Source: Crocinitomix algicola
Lineage (GTDB): Bacteria; Bacteroidota; Bacteroidia; Flavobacteriales_D; Crocinitomicaceae
DNA length: 64,000 nt
Direction of reading: 5' to 3'
Assembly (NCBI RefSeq): GCF_001661595.2
Contig: NZ_LYPF02000012.1
Coordinates: 179,870-243,869 of the forward strand
The position numbers and the translations under genes are program-made. Position 1 is the stretch's first letter. Each line of letters opens with the position of its first letter. Shown piece after piece: positions 17,426 through 25,097 of the stretch. The notes below the pieces were generated by a model, which saw nothing but the letters and a program-made list of their open reading frames with translations, searched no databases and had not been told where the DNA came from.

Positions 17426-17767
17426 ATGGATTACGATGTGGAATTACGGTTTCAAAAGCTAGTAAAAAAATTAGAAGATAAATTTGGAGACGGATTAGAA
17501 CTTGATTCTATTGTACTTTTAATCGGAGTTCAAGAGTTAGGGAAGGGATATCAGAATTTTTCCAAAGATGAGAAAATGAATTTGATGCATATTGCGATAT
17601 GCACCATATTGGAGCCTTATGGTTTTTATAAGTTCATAGAAAATGATGAGGAAGGATGGCCACACTTCGAAAAATTAAAAAATATTCCCCCTATTTCAAA
17701 TCGAGAACAAGAGCATTTGATGAAAGAGGCTGTGATCAGTTATTTTGAGACAAATGAATATGTGTAG
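17426..17767 (+). CDS. Small conserved hypothetical protein
   Basis: The 113-residue protein is acidic and mainly helical, with no signal peptide or membrane segment. It reads like a compact cytosolic domain (for example LDSIVLLIGVQELGKGYQNF and a PHFEKLKNIPPIS loop). I believe relatives occur in Flavobacteriales as unnamed proteins, but no function is known. It lies 79 bases before rseP in the same direction. Confidence 0.7.
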   Translation: MDYDVELRFQKLVKKLEDKFGDGLELDSIVLLIGVQELGKGYQNFSKDEKMNLMHIAICTILEPYGFYKFIENDEEGWPHFEKLKNIPPISNREQEHLMKEAVISYFETNEYV

Positions 17768-17818
17768 TCACACTATTTTAATTTTCGTTAAAAGTTTTTA
17801 AATCGCTAAAGTAAAATG

Positions 17819-17826
17819 TATCTTTG
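17819..17826 (+). promoter_or_regulatory. -7 box (TATCTTTG) upstream of rseP
   Basis: A full TAnnTTTG match lies 20 bases before the rseP ATG at 17847. No TTTG is seen at the -33 distance, so the call rests on the -7 box alone. It suggests that rseP has its own promoter apart from the small gene before it. Confidence 0.5.
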
Positions 17827-17846
17827 GTGGCTTAAATAAAACCTCA

Positions 17847-19178
17847 ATGGAAATTTTAATCAAAGCAGGACAATTAATTTTAAGTCTTTCTATTCTTATT
17901 GTTTTACACGAATTTGGGCATTATTTACCCGCGAAATGGTTTAAAACCCGTGTAGAAAAATTTTATTTATTTTTTGATTATAAATTTTCGCTATTTAAGA
18001 AAAAAATCGGTGAAACAACTTGGGGTATTGGTTGGATCCCTTTAGGGGGGTATGTGAAAATTTCAGGGATGATTGATGAGTCCATGGATAAAGAGCAAAT
18101 GAAGCAGCCACCGCAACCATGGGAATTTAGGTCAAAACCAGCATGGCAACGTCTAATAATAATGATAGGAGGGGTAGTTGTCAATATGATAGTAGGAATT
18201 GTCATCTATATCATGGTACTTTTTACTTGGGGAGAAGATTATTTATCGCCTGAACATGTGTACAATGGTTATTCTTTTGATGAAACTTATGAAGCAGTTG
18301 GATTTGTTGATGGAGATAATATTTTAGCGATTGATGGGAAGCCTTTAACTGATGCACTAGGTGTAAATAAAGAGATTCTACTTCGTGATGCGCGAGAGAT
18401 TACTGTTGAAAGAAACGGGGCAGAAGAAATTATTCTATTGCCTGAAGATATCGATATGAAGGCATTCAAATCAGGTGCGATGCAGGGAATTTTTCCAAGA
18501 TTTACTGCAATATTGGATACGGTTATTGAGGGATATGCAGCCCGTGAAGCCGGGTTTGAAGATGGCGATAGTGTTGTAGCAATTAATGGGCAACCAATTC
18601 GGTTTTGGGATGAGTTTGTTGCCGCTGTTAAACCACAAGCGGATAAAGAAATAGTGATTGATTTTTACAGGGCTGGTAAGCTAAAAAGTTTAGCTGTCAC
18701 AGCTGATTCGTCAGGTACCATAGGTGTTCAGGCTAATCGTCCGATCGCTAAAATGTTTGAAATTACCCATAAATCGTATTCATTCGCCGAATCAATTCCT
18801 GGAGGGTTAGATTTAGGAGTCAGTAAATTGAGCGATTATGTTTCGCAGATGAAATTTGTATTCACTGAAAAAGGGGCAAGTAGTCTTGGTGGTTTTGGAA
18901 CTTTTGGAAGTCTTTTTTCACCAACATGGGATTGGCACGTGTTCTGGAGTATGACTGCATTTATTTCAATCATGTTAGCGTTTATGAATTTTTTACCAAT
19001 TCCTGCTTTAGACGGAGGTCACATTATGTTTTTATTGTATGAAATGATTACAGGGCGTAAACCAAATGAGAAAGTTATGGAATATGCACAAATGTTTGGA
19101 ATTATTTTATTGTTAGGATTGTTACTTTACGCAAATGGTAATGATGTCTATAAATACATCTTTGGAGGCGGGAATTAA
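17847..19178 (+). CDS. rseP: RIP zinc metalloprotease RseP (site-2 protease)
   Basis: RseP cuts membrane-embedded regulators such as anti-sigma factors within the bilayer. The zinc motif HEFGH is at residues 21-25 in the first membrane segment, and the second active-site motif LDGG is at 388-391. Between them are two PDZ-like stretches (about residues 125-200 and 205-290) and further membrane helices. The 443-residue length is full. In Bacteroidota it may act on anti-sigma factors of ECF sigma factors, but none is encoded here, so the substrate is not known. Confidence 0.95.
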   Translation: MEILIKAGQLILSLSILIVLHEFGHYLPAKWFKTRVEKFYLFFDYKFSLFKKKIGETTWGIGWIPLGGYVKISGMIDESMDKEQMKQPPQPWEFRSKPAWQRLIIMIGGVVVNMIVGIVIYIMVLFTWGEDYLSPEHVYNGYSFDETYEAVGFVDGDNILAIDGKPLTDALGVNKEILLRDAREITVERNGAEEIILLPEDIDMKAFKSGAMQGIFPRFTAILDTVIEGYAAREAGFEDGDSVVAINGQPIRFWDEFVAAVKPQADKEIVIDFYRAGKLKSLAVTADSSGTIGVQANRPIAKMFEITHKSYSFAESIPGGLDLGVSKLSDYVSQMKFVFTEKGASSLGGFGTFGSLFSPTWDWHVFWSMTAFISIMLAFMNFLPIPALDGGHIMFLLYEMITGRKPNEKVMEYAQMFGIILLLGLLLYANGNDVYKYIFGGGN

Positions 19179-19484
19179 AAATGCGGACCGCTTCAATAAT
19201 TACAGTATTGAACGCTAAACTAGTTCGATGATCTATATTCGCTTTTGCTAATTAAGTTCTCAATACTCGTTTTGTTTTAAACAAGTTCATAGTTACGGAA
19301 GTGAATTCAGGATTGAGAAAAACAACGAATGTAATTGAGGTGTCTACGAGTTACAGCTATTTCATTAGCATATTCTTGAATTCTTTGAGAACGAATTAGA
19401 CTGTTATAAGTATTAAACTAATACTAATATGCAGGCCCAAAGTAGATTAATCAATTTTAAATAATAAATTTACTTTTTGAATAG
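19179..19484. other. Non-coding gap of 306 bases, no gene seen
   Basis: This AT-rich stretch between the convergent ends of rseP and the TPR/PD40 gene holds no open frame of note and no RNA gene that I can recognise. It contains an inverted repeat ttctcaat (19257-19264) and attgagaa (19312-19319), about 47 bases apart. No clear terminator for rseP was found. Confidence 0.5.
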
Positions 19485-20783
19485 CTATTCATCAACTGTA
19501 AAGGAATAGATATCCATTCCTCCAAATCCACCAGCTCTATTTGAAGAAAAGAATCCAGAGGTACCGTTTTCATTGAGGTGAAAATAGATGTCATCTCCAG
19601 CCGAGTTCATCGGGTAACCCAAGTTTACAGGCTTGCTCCAATTGCCGTCGATAAGTTCTGATTTATAAAAATCGTAGCCTCCAGAGCTTTGATGTCCTTT
19701 TGAGGAGAAGTATAACGTTTTTCCATCATTGGATAAAAAAGGAGCATCTTCGTCTTCAGAAGAGTTTATATTTGGGCTTATTTTTGAAGGCTCAGACCAT
19801 GTACTGTCGTTACTTAAATGACTAATGTAAATATCTAAATCACCTCCTTCAATTTGCGGCTTTGTCATCGCACTAAAAATAAATGTTTTACCATCGCCTG
19901 AAAAAATTCCGTGAGGTTGAAAATAATACTTGTCGAATACTGCAGGAAGGGCAGTTACCTTGTTCAAACGCTCTTCTGAAAGTGAGCCTAACCAAATTTT
20001 ATTTTTGAAAAAAACAAGAATTGAATTGTCATCATTTTTTCTACTTACCACAGCGTGATGATGGTCTTGTTTAATTCCTGGATTATAACTCGATGCAACA
20101 GATTCTTCTAGATCAAAATAGTAAATGTTTTCATAGTATTTATTGTCAGATGTGACTTCTTCAGATTCAAAATCTTTATATCGCGCATTATATAATAAAA
20201 GTCCCTCTTCTTCAATATATACCGGGGTGTATTCCGAGTCAACAGAATTAATGAAAAAATCCATATTTTCAACGCGATAGGCGCTATATTCACTGAATAT
20301 TTTTTTGTTTTTTATCGCATTGTTCGCATAACGGATTGAAGTTTCAATTTCTTCTTCCAGGTAAGCGAATTTATTCTTTGGTAAATAGCGTTTTTTAAAA
20401 AATTCATATTGTTCTATTGCTGCTTCGTGTTTTTCTTGGAATCGCAGACAGTTAGCCAAATCAAAGAAAATTAATTCAGTTGTATCTTCACCCATATGCT
20501 GGATTCGTAGGTCAATGTATTTTGCTGCCGAATCAAAAATCTCATATTGATAAAGGTAAATATCGATCAGTCCTTGCAGCGCCTTTTCATTTTTAGGCTC
20601 AAGCTTTAAAGCTTCTTTGTAATTTTTTATCGCTTGTGAATACTCAAATTGAGACCATTTCTTTTTTGCAAGGCTATTATATTGGTTTGCTGATTTTTGA
20701 GCAAAAACTTCTCCCTGATTACTATACAAACAAGTTAATAGTAATGCAATTGATAGTTTTGAGATCTGATTTAAAGCTTTCAA
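19485..20783 (-). CDS. Exported TPR and PD40 (WD40-like) protein
   Basis: The 432-residue product opens with a signal peptide (cut near EVFAQ) from a TTG start, since no ATG is available in front of it. TPR-like helices (about residues 38-70, including YSQAIKNYKEALKLEPKNEKAL) come first, followed by blades with the PD40 pattern (F-S-x-D-G-K-T: IFSGDGKTFIFSA, LSNDGKTLYFSS, GGMDIYSFTVDE). This order equals the N-terminal part of Bacteroidota OmpA-like/PorE-type envelope proteins, but no OmpA domain follows. Location is likely periplasm or outer membrane. Function is inferred only. Confidence 0.8.
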   Translation of the reverse strand: MKALNQISKLSIALLLTCLYSNQGEVFAQKSANQYNSLAKKKWSQFEYSQAIKNYKEALKLEPKNEKALQGLIDIYLYQYEIFDSAAKYIDLRIQHMGEDTTELIFFDLANCLRFQEKHEAAIEQYEFFKKRYLPKNKFAYLEEEIETSIRYANNAIKNKKIFSEYSAYRVENMDFFINSVDSEYTPVYIEEEGLLLYNARYKDFESEEVTSDNKYYENIYYFDLEESVASSYNPGIKQDHHHAVVSRKNDDNSILVFFKNKIWLGSLSEERLNKVTALPAVFDKYYFQPHGIFSGDGKTFIFSAMTKPQIEGGDLDIYISHLSNDSTWSEPSKISPNINSSEDEDAPFLSNDGKTLYFSSKGHQSSGGYDFYKSELIDGNWSKPVNLGYPMNSAGDDIYFHLNENGTSGFFSSNRAGGFGGMDIYSFTVDE

Positions 20784-20859
20784 GTGTGCAGTTTTTTAAT
20801 CGATTATAAGCTTTCTTTAAATGAAAATCTTCTTATTTTTCGATAAGTTTTTAGACTAC

Positions 20860-20890
20860 CAAAATTAGAATAATTTAATTAAGATGCAAA
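20860..20890 (-). promoter_or_regulatory. Promoter of the TPR/PD40 gene: TTTG-N19-TAATTTTG
   Basis: On the minus strand a TTTG (20887-20890) precedes TAATTTTG (20860-20867) by exactly 19 bases, the standard Bacteroidota spacing. The start codon lies about 77 bases further on. Confidence 0.65.
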
Positions 20891-20957
20891 TAATTTGAGG
20901 TAATGAAATTGTAAATCATTTCAATTGAATTTGAATGATTTAAAGATTGTCTAAATA

Positions 20958-22226
20958 CTAGGTTTTTCTTTTTTTCTTTTTTGCGGCAGGAAATAAGATA
21001 TTGTTGAGAATTAGACGATATCCAGGCGAGTTCGGATGCAAGCTTAGATCAGTTGGAGGGTCATTTACAAGGTGTCGATAATCTTCTGGATCGTGTCCGC
21101 CGTAAAAGGACCAAGTTCCATCACCAAATTCTCCATGAATATAGCGTGCTGTACCTAGTGCTTTATTCTCTCCCAAAACAAGAACATCAGGTTTAATAAA
21201 TTCTTTTCTAAAATCCGTGGTTTGTCCCATAAATCCATCAATTTCATTGGTATGATTTTGACACAACATAGTTGGTACAATATCCCACTTAGCAGAAAAT
21301 TCAAATAGATAAAATTTATCTTGATTCTGAGGTAGAGATCGGTGATCCTCAGTACCATCAATGTTAGAGTATTCATATTTCATCGGATCTTTTTCGACGG
21401 TATAATCCTGAAAAGCTAGCGTTTGAGAATAATCTATTTCGTTTTGAAAATTCGGACTTGCAGGGTCATGATCGTACATGTGCTCACAGATGTCCGTATT
21501 AAATGCACTTAGAGCAATATCATAACTATCTGTTCCAGAGCACATAGTAAACAGGAATCCGCCCCCAGCCACAAAATTTCTAATGTTTTGTGCCACACTG
21601 AGTTTGAGTTGCGAAACTTTACTGAAACCAAGTTTTTTTGCCATTGCTTCATTTGTCCTTACTTGTTCTTGGTACCAGGCATGATTATGAAAAGTTCTGT
21701 AAAACTTACCGTATTGTCCCGTAAAGTCCTCATGATGAAGATGTAACCAGTCATACTCAGGAAGACCTCCTTTAACTACGAGCGAATCATACACTTCATC
21801 GTAAGGAATTTCGGCATAAGTCAAAACCAATGTCACTGCGTCATCCCAAGGCTGTTTTCCTTGTGGGGTATAAACAGCAATTTTCGGAGCAGTTTCTAAT
21901 TGAACAACTTCCATATTTACCTCAGGATTCGCAATATCCGATTTAATTTTGAGTACTTGGGCATCAGCGAGAACTTGATATGAGACCCCTTTAATCACCA
22001 ATTCACTTTCGATAAATTTATTTTGAGGAAAAAGGAAACTACCACCGCGATAATTTAATAACCATTCGATAACCATATTATTTTCTAAAGACCAATATGC
22101 AACGCCATAAGCTTTTAAATGGTCTTTTTGGGTTTCATCCATAGGAACAAGTATTGCCGCCGCATCAGCTTGTTTCGGAATGAGAACTAAACAAAATATA
22201 AGGATGTTAAAAAGGAACTTCATCAT
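20958..22226 (-). CDS. Exported protein usually labelled 'asparagine synthetase B' (GATase-like)
   Basis: This 422-residue protein belongs to a family conserved across Flavobacteriales and often named asparagine synthetase B, which I think is a misnomer. It lacks the N-terminal catalytic cysteine and PP-loop of AsnB. It has a signal peptide (residues 1-22) and conserved stretches such as LLNYRGGSF, KQPWDDAVTLVLTYAEIP, LHLHHEDFTGQYGKFY and FYGGHDPEDY. The segment GGGFLFTMCSGTDS (Cys229) looks like the nucleophile turn of glutamine-amidotransferase/ThuA-type folds. Location is likely the periplasm. It overlaps the dnaB end by 20 bases and is probably co-transcribed. True activity unknown. Confidence 0.8.
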   Translation of the reverse strand: MMKFLFNILIFCLVLIPKQADAAAILVPMDETQKDHLKAYGVAYWSLENNMVIEWLLNYRGGSFLFPQNKFIESELVIKGVSYQVLADAQVLKIKSDIANPEVNMEVVQLETAPKIAVYTPQGKQPWDDAVTLVLTYAEIPYDEVYDSLVVKGGLPEYDWLHLHHEDFTGQYGKFYRTFHNHAWYQEQVRTNEAMAKKLGFSKVSQLKLSVAQNIRNFVAGGGFLFTMCSGTDSYDIALSAFNTDICEHMYDHDPASPNFQNEIDYSQTLAFQDYTVEKDPMKYEYSNIDGTEDHRSLPQNQDKFYLFEFSAKWDIVPTMLCQNHTNEIDGFMGQTTDFRKEFIKPDVLVLGENKALGTARYIHGEFGDGTWSFYGGHDPEDYRHLVNDPPTDLSLHPNSPGYRLILNNILFPAAKKKKRKT

Positions 22227-23748
22227 TTGAATTACTTAAAAAGTCATCATCATCATTCATTTTACTTCCAACGGTAATGGTATCCGAGTTATTCTCAAAG
22301 TCTTTATTCGGCGAAAAGCCCGTGCTATAATCCATTTCGTCAAAGGCATCGAGATTGTCGAATTTGGTAAGTTGTTTTATAAAACGGAGCCGAACGGTGT
22401 CTAAAGATCCATTTCTATGTTTAGCAACAATAATCTCGCCAATTCCGTCAGTTGGCATGCCGTTTTCATCTTCCACCAAGCCATAATACTCAGGTCGATA
22501 GATAAAAACTACCATATCTGCGTCTTGCTCAATCGCACCTGATTCACGTAAATCTGAAAGCATAGGTCTTTTATCACCACCTCTTGTTTCAACCGAACGG
22601 CTTAGCTGAGATAAAGCGATAATCGGAACATTAATTTCTTTCGCGATTTCTTTAATGGAACGCGAGATCGTACTGATTTCCTGTTCACGATTGCCACCTT
22701 TTGTTCCAGCGGTCATTAGTTGAAGGTAGTCAATTATAACCAATTGAATATCGTGCTGCATTTTTAATCTACGGCACTTAGCGCGGAGTTCAAAAATTGA
22801 AAGGGCAGGGGTGTCATCAATAAAAATTGGCGCTTCAGCTAAAGCGTTGATTCTACCGTGTAATTGATCCCAATCTTCTTGACTAGTAAAACCTTTCCTC
22901 AGCTTTTCTGAGGATATACCAGTTTCCATTGCCATTAAACGTTTCGTGAGCTGTACACTAGACATCTCAAGCGAGAATATAGCAACTGCTTTATCAAACT
23001 GAACGGCAGAATTTTTTGCCATTGATAAAACGAAAGCCGTTTTACCCATTCCAGGACGAGCTGCAAGCACAATCATGTCTGATTTCTGCCAACCACTAGT
23101 TAACCTGTCCAAGTCCGTAAAACCTGTTGGTACACCACTTACGCCATCCTGGTTTTTACTTGCTTTTTCTATTTCTTGAATTGCTTCTTCAACTAAATCA
23201 CCTACTTTTCCGTAACTCTTTTTGAGGTTACCTTCGGCAATTTTAAACAAACCTTCTTCGGCTTCGTTAAGAACATTAAAAACGTCTTTTGTTTCATCGT
23301 AAGAGTTTTTAATAACATCAGAAGATACTTCAATAAGCGAACGAAGAATAAATTTTTCCGAAATTATTCTAGCGTGATATTCAATATGGGCGGCAGAAGC
23401 GATTCGATTTGTCAATTGTGCGATGTAGCCTGGTCCACCTACAAGCTGAAGTTCGCCTTTTTTACGAAGTCGTTCAGTTACACTCAGTATATCGATACTT
23501 TCGGAGCCAGCAAAAAGTTCTAAAATCGCACCAAATATTTTTTGATGGGCGGGTTTATAAAAACTTTCAGGTTGTAAAATATCAATCGCATCATTGATCG
23601 CATTTTTTTCCAGCAGCATAGCTCCCAAAACAGCTTCCTCAATGTCAATAGCCTGTGGAGGTAATTTTCCCGCTTCACTCACTGCATCTGCAGTCGCCGT
23701 AACAAGGCTACGCTTGTTTTGCTGTTTAAATTGCTTATTCTCTTCCAT
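22207..23748 (-). CDS. dnaB: Replicative DNA helicase DnaB
   Basis: DnaB is the hexameric helicase that unwinds DNA ahead of the replication fork. The N-terminal helical domain (about residues 30-130) and linker are followed by the RecA-like ATPase domain with Walker A in AARPGMGKTAF near 229-239, Walker B IDYLQLM, and motif ALSQLSRSVETR. Length is 513 residues, typical for this phylum. No intein or insertion is seen. A -7 box stands only 7 bases from the ATG. The downstream 'AsnB-like' gene overlaps its 3' end. Confidence 0.97.
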   Translation of the reverse strand: MEENKQFKQQNKRSLVTATADAVSEAGKLPPQAIDIEEAVLGAMLLEKNAINDAIDILQPESFYKPAHQKIFGAILELFAGSESIDILSVTERLRKKGELQLVGGPGYIAQLTNRIASAAHIEYHARIISEKFILRSLIEVSSDVIKNSYDETKDVFNVLNEAEEGLFKIAEGNLKKSYGKVGDLVEEAIQEIEKASKNQDGVSGVPTGFTDLDRLTSGWQKSDMIVLAARPGMGKTAFVLSMAKNSAVQFDKAVAIFSLEMSSVQLTKRLMAMETGISSEKLRKGFTSQEDWDQLHGRINALAEAPIFIDDTPALSIFELRAKCRRLKMQHDIQLVIIDYLQLMTAGTKGGNREQEISTISRSIKEIAKEINVPIIALSQLSRSVETRGGDKRPMLSDLRESGAIEQDADMVVFIYRPEYYGLVEDENGMPTDGIGEIIVAKHRNGSLDTVRLRFIKQLTKFDNLDAFDEMDYSTGFSPNKDFENNSDTITVGSKMNDDDDFLSNSNDEVPF

Positions 23749-23755
23749 TACTATA

Positions 23756-23763
23756 CAAAGATA
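23756..23763 (-). promoter_or_regulatory. -7 box (TATCTTTG) abutting the dnaB start codon
   Basis: Minus-strand TATCTTTG is a full match to TAnnTTTG, 7 bases before the ATG at 23746-23748. If used, the dnaB mRNA would have a leader of only a few bases. No -33 box is evident. Confidence 0.45.
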
Positions 23764-23888
23764 AGAAATGGAATTTCAGACTAAAGGATTCCAAGCATTA
23801 ATTTATGAACATTTCAGGATTGAATAGAGGTCTTTTGAAGGATTCTTATGCTGTATTGGTATTCCGGGGGAATTATAATAGACGTATG

Positions 23889-25004
23889 CTAATAACTTGC
23901 TATTTTTTGTTGGTAATTTAAGTTTGGGACTTCAAGAATGAAAAAGCCTTGATACGGCCAAACTATCTCACCAGTGCCTTTTACAGGGTATTTGCAAATG
24001 AATTGTCCATTTGGAGAATAAACGTGTAATTCAAAATATTCATTTAGATCGGGCAAGTTGTAATACAAATATCCATTGGCATAATTCAGTACGCAATTTT
24101 TTTTGTTTTTTATGGACTTAATTGTTGAGAATGTGAAATTGCCTTCAAAATCAGTCGTTTTTAACCGGTAATAGCTAATTGGTCCTGTAAAACTACGCTG
24201 GTCAGTATAACTGTAATGAATTGGCGTTGTCGAATTACCTGCAGCATTAATTTTTGTTAAGTTAATGAAGTTGACTCCATCAGAGGAGTGTTGAAGTTCG
24301 AAATAGTCAAGATTTCTTTCCACTTCAGAAATCCATTCTATTTTATTCTGATGATTGTTGTCTTTGAAAATTTGAAAGCTTGATATTTCAATCGGTAAAA
24401 GGCAGCTCGAACATTCGACCATAATATTATCGAAGTACCAGTATTCATCACCCAATGAACTCACTACTGTGAAACGTAGTTCTAATGTCGACCCTATATC
24501 AAGGCATGGTGTAGTAACAGAACTGTCCGATAACAACTCCCCAATTTTAATCATTTCACCGGGAGCAACTGTATATCCTGCTGCACAACTTTCGCCCATT
24601 ACCTCTGTCCAACCTAATCCATCAATATTGTATTCTAATTTTACCCAATCTACGCAATCAGTTCCTGGAATTGGGCAATCTGCACAAGTTTCTAAATCTC
24701 CAACTGTACTTAAATCAAACGATACCAGTAAGCCAAGTGTACAAGAAGTTATGTCTATGGGGTCGGTAGTGAAGATAGCGGCAGGAACATTTGTATCTAA
24801 TGCGACAAGTTCATTTCCTAAAACTTTAAAATAATCACCTGGTCCTACGCATCCCGGACAGAAAGTAGTCCAATTGACAGCCCCGGCCGTATTGTCTGTG
24901 CCAGTTACTGAATTATCGCCTTCATCAAAGGTTTCTAGAAAAACAGTTTGCGCACAGCAAAACTGCGACAAAAAAAATGTCAATATCCAAAAAGGCGTTT
25001 TCAT
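23889..25004 (-). CDS. Secreted protein with degenerate C-terminal sorting-like domain
   Basis: The 371-residue product begins at the ATG at 25004; the frame could open at a TTG 18 bases earlier, but the ATG precedes the signal peptide (cut near CCAQ). Residues about 25-205 resemble a secreted jelly-roll-like domain with several paired cysteines (CPGCVG, CADCPIPGTDC, CSSC). A fibronectin-like part (KIEWISEVERNLDYFELQHS ... YYRLKTTD) follows, which is typical just before T9SS sorting domains. The last 70 residues look like a worn type A domain (SPNGQFICKYP, GFFILEVP) without the usual YPNP start or lysine-rich end. Export by T9SS is likely but uncertain. Confidence 0.75.
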   Translation of the reverse strand: MKTPFWILTFFLSQFCCAQTVFLETFDEGDNSVTGTDNTAGAVNWTTFCPGCVGPGDYFKVLGNELVALDTNVPAAIFTTDPIDITSCTLGLLVSFDLSTVGDLETCADCPIPGTDCVDWVKLEYNIDGLGWTEVMGESCAAGYTVAPGEMIKIGELLSDSSVTTPCLDIGSTLELRFTVVSSLGDEYWYFDNIMVECSSCLLPIEISSFQIFKDNNHQNKIEWISEVERNLDYFELQHSSDGVNFINLTKINAAGNSTTPIHYSYTDQRSFTGPISYYRLKTTDFEGNFTFSTIKSIKNKKNCVLNYANGYLYYNLPDLNEYFELHVYSPNGQFICKYPVKGTGEIVWPYQGFFILEVPNLNYQQKIASY

Positions 25005-25019
25005 GTTGGTCACAAAAAA

Positions 25020-25027
25020 CAAAATTA
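25020..25027 (-). promoter_or_regulatory. -7 box (TAATTTTG) upstream of the secreted protein
   Basis: Minus-strand TAATTTTG matches TAnnTTTG and lies 15 bases before the ATG at 25004. It sits inside the terminator hairpin of the preceding M16 gene, so the end of one gene and the promoter of the next share the same bases. Confidence 0.4.
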
Positions 25028-25069
25028 CGCCTTTTTCCCCATAACATAAAGGGGTAAAAGGCGTAATTT
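25022..25069 (-). terminator. Terminator after the M16 peptidase pair
   Basis: aaattacgcctttt and aaaaggcgtaattt pair around an inner cccc/gggg stem (one T-T mismatch, about 10-base loop). The A-rich run on its left, read on the minus strand, gives a T tract. Confidence 0.85.
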
Positions 25070-25097
25070 AAATTAGATATCAACAAAAGGTTATGAA

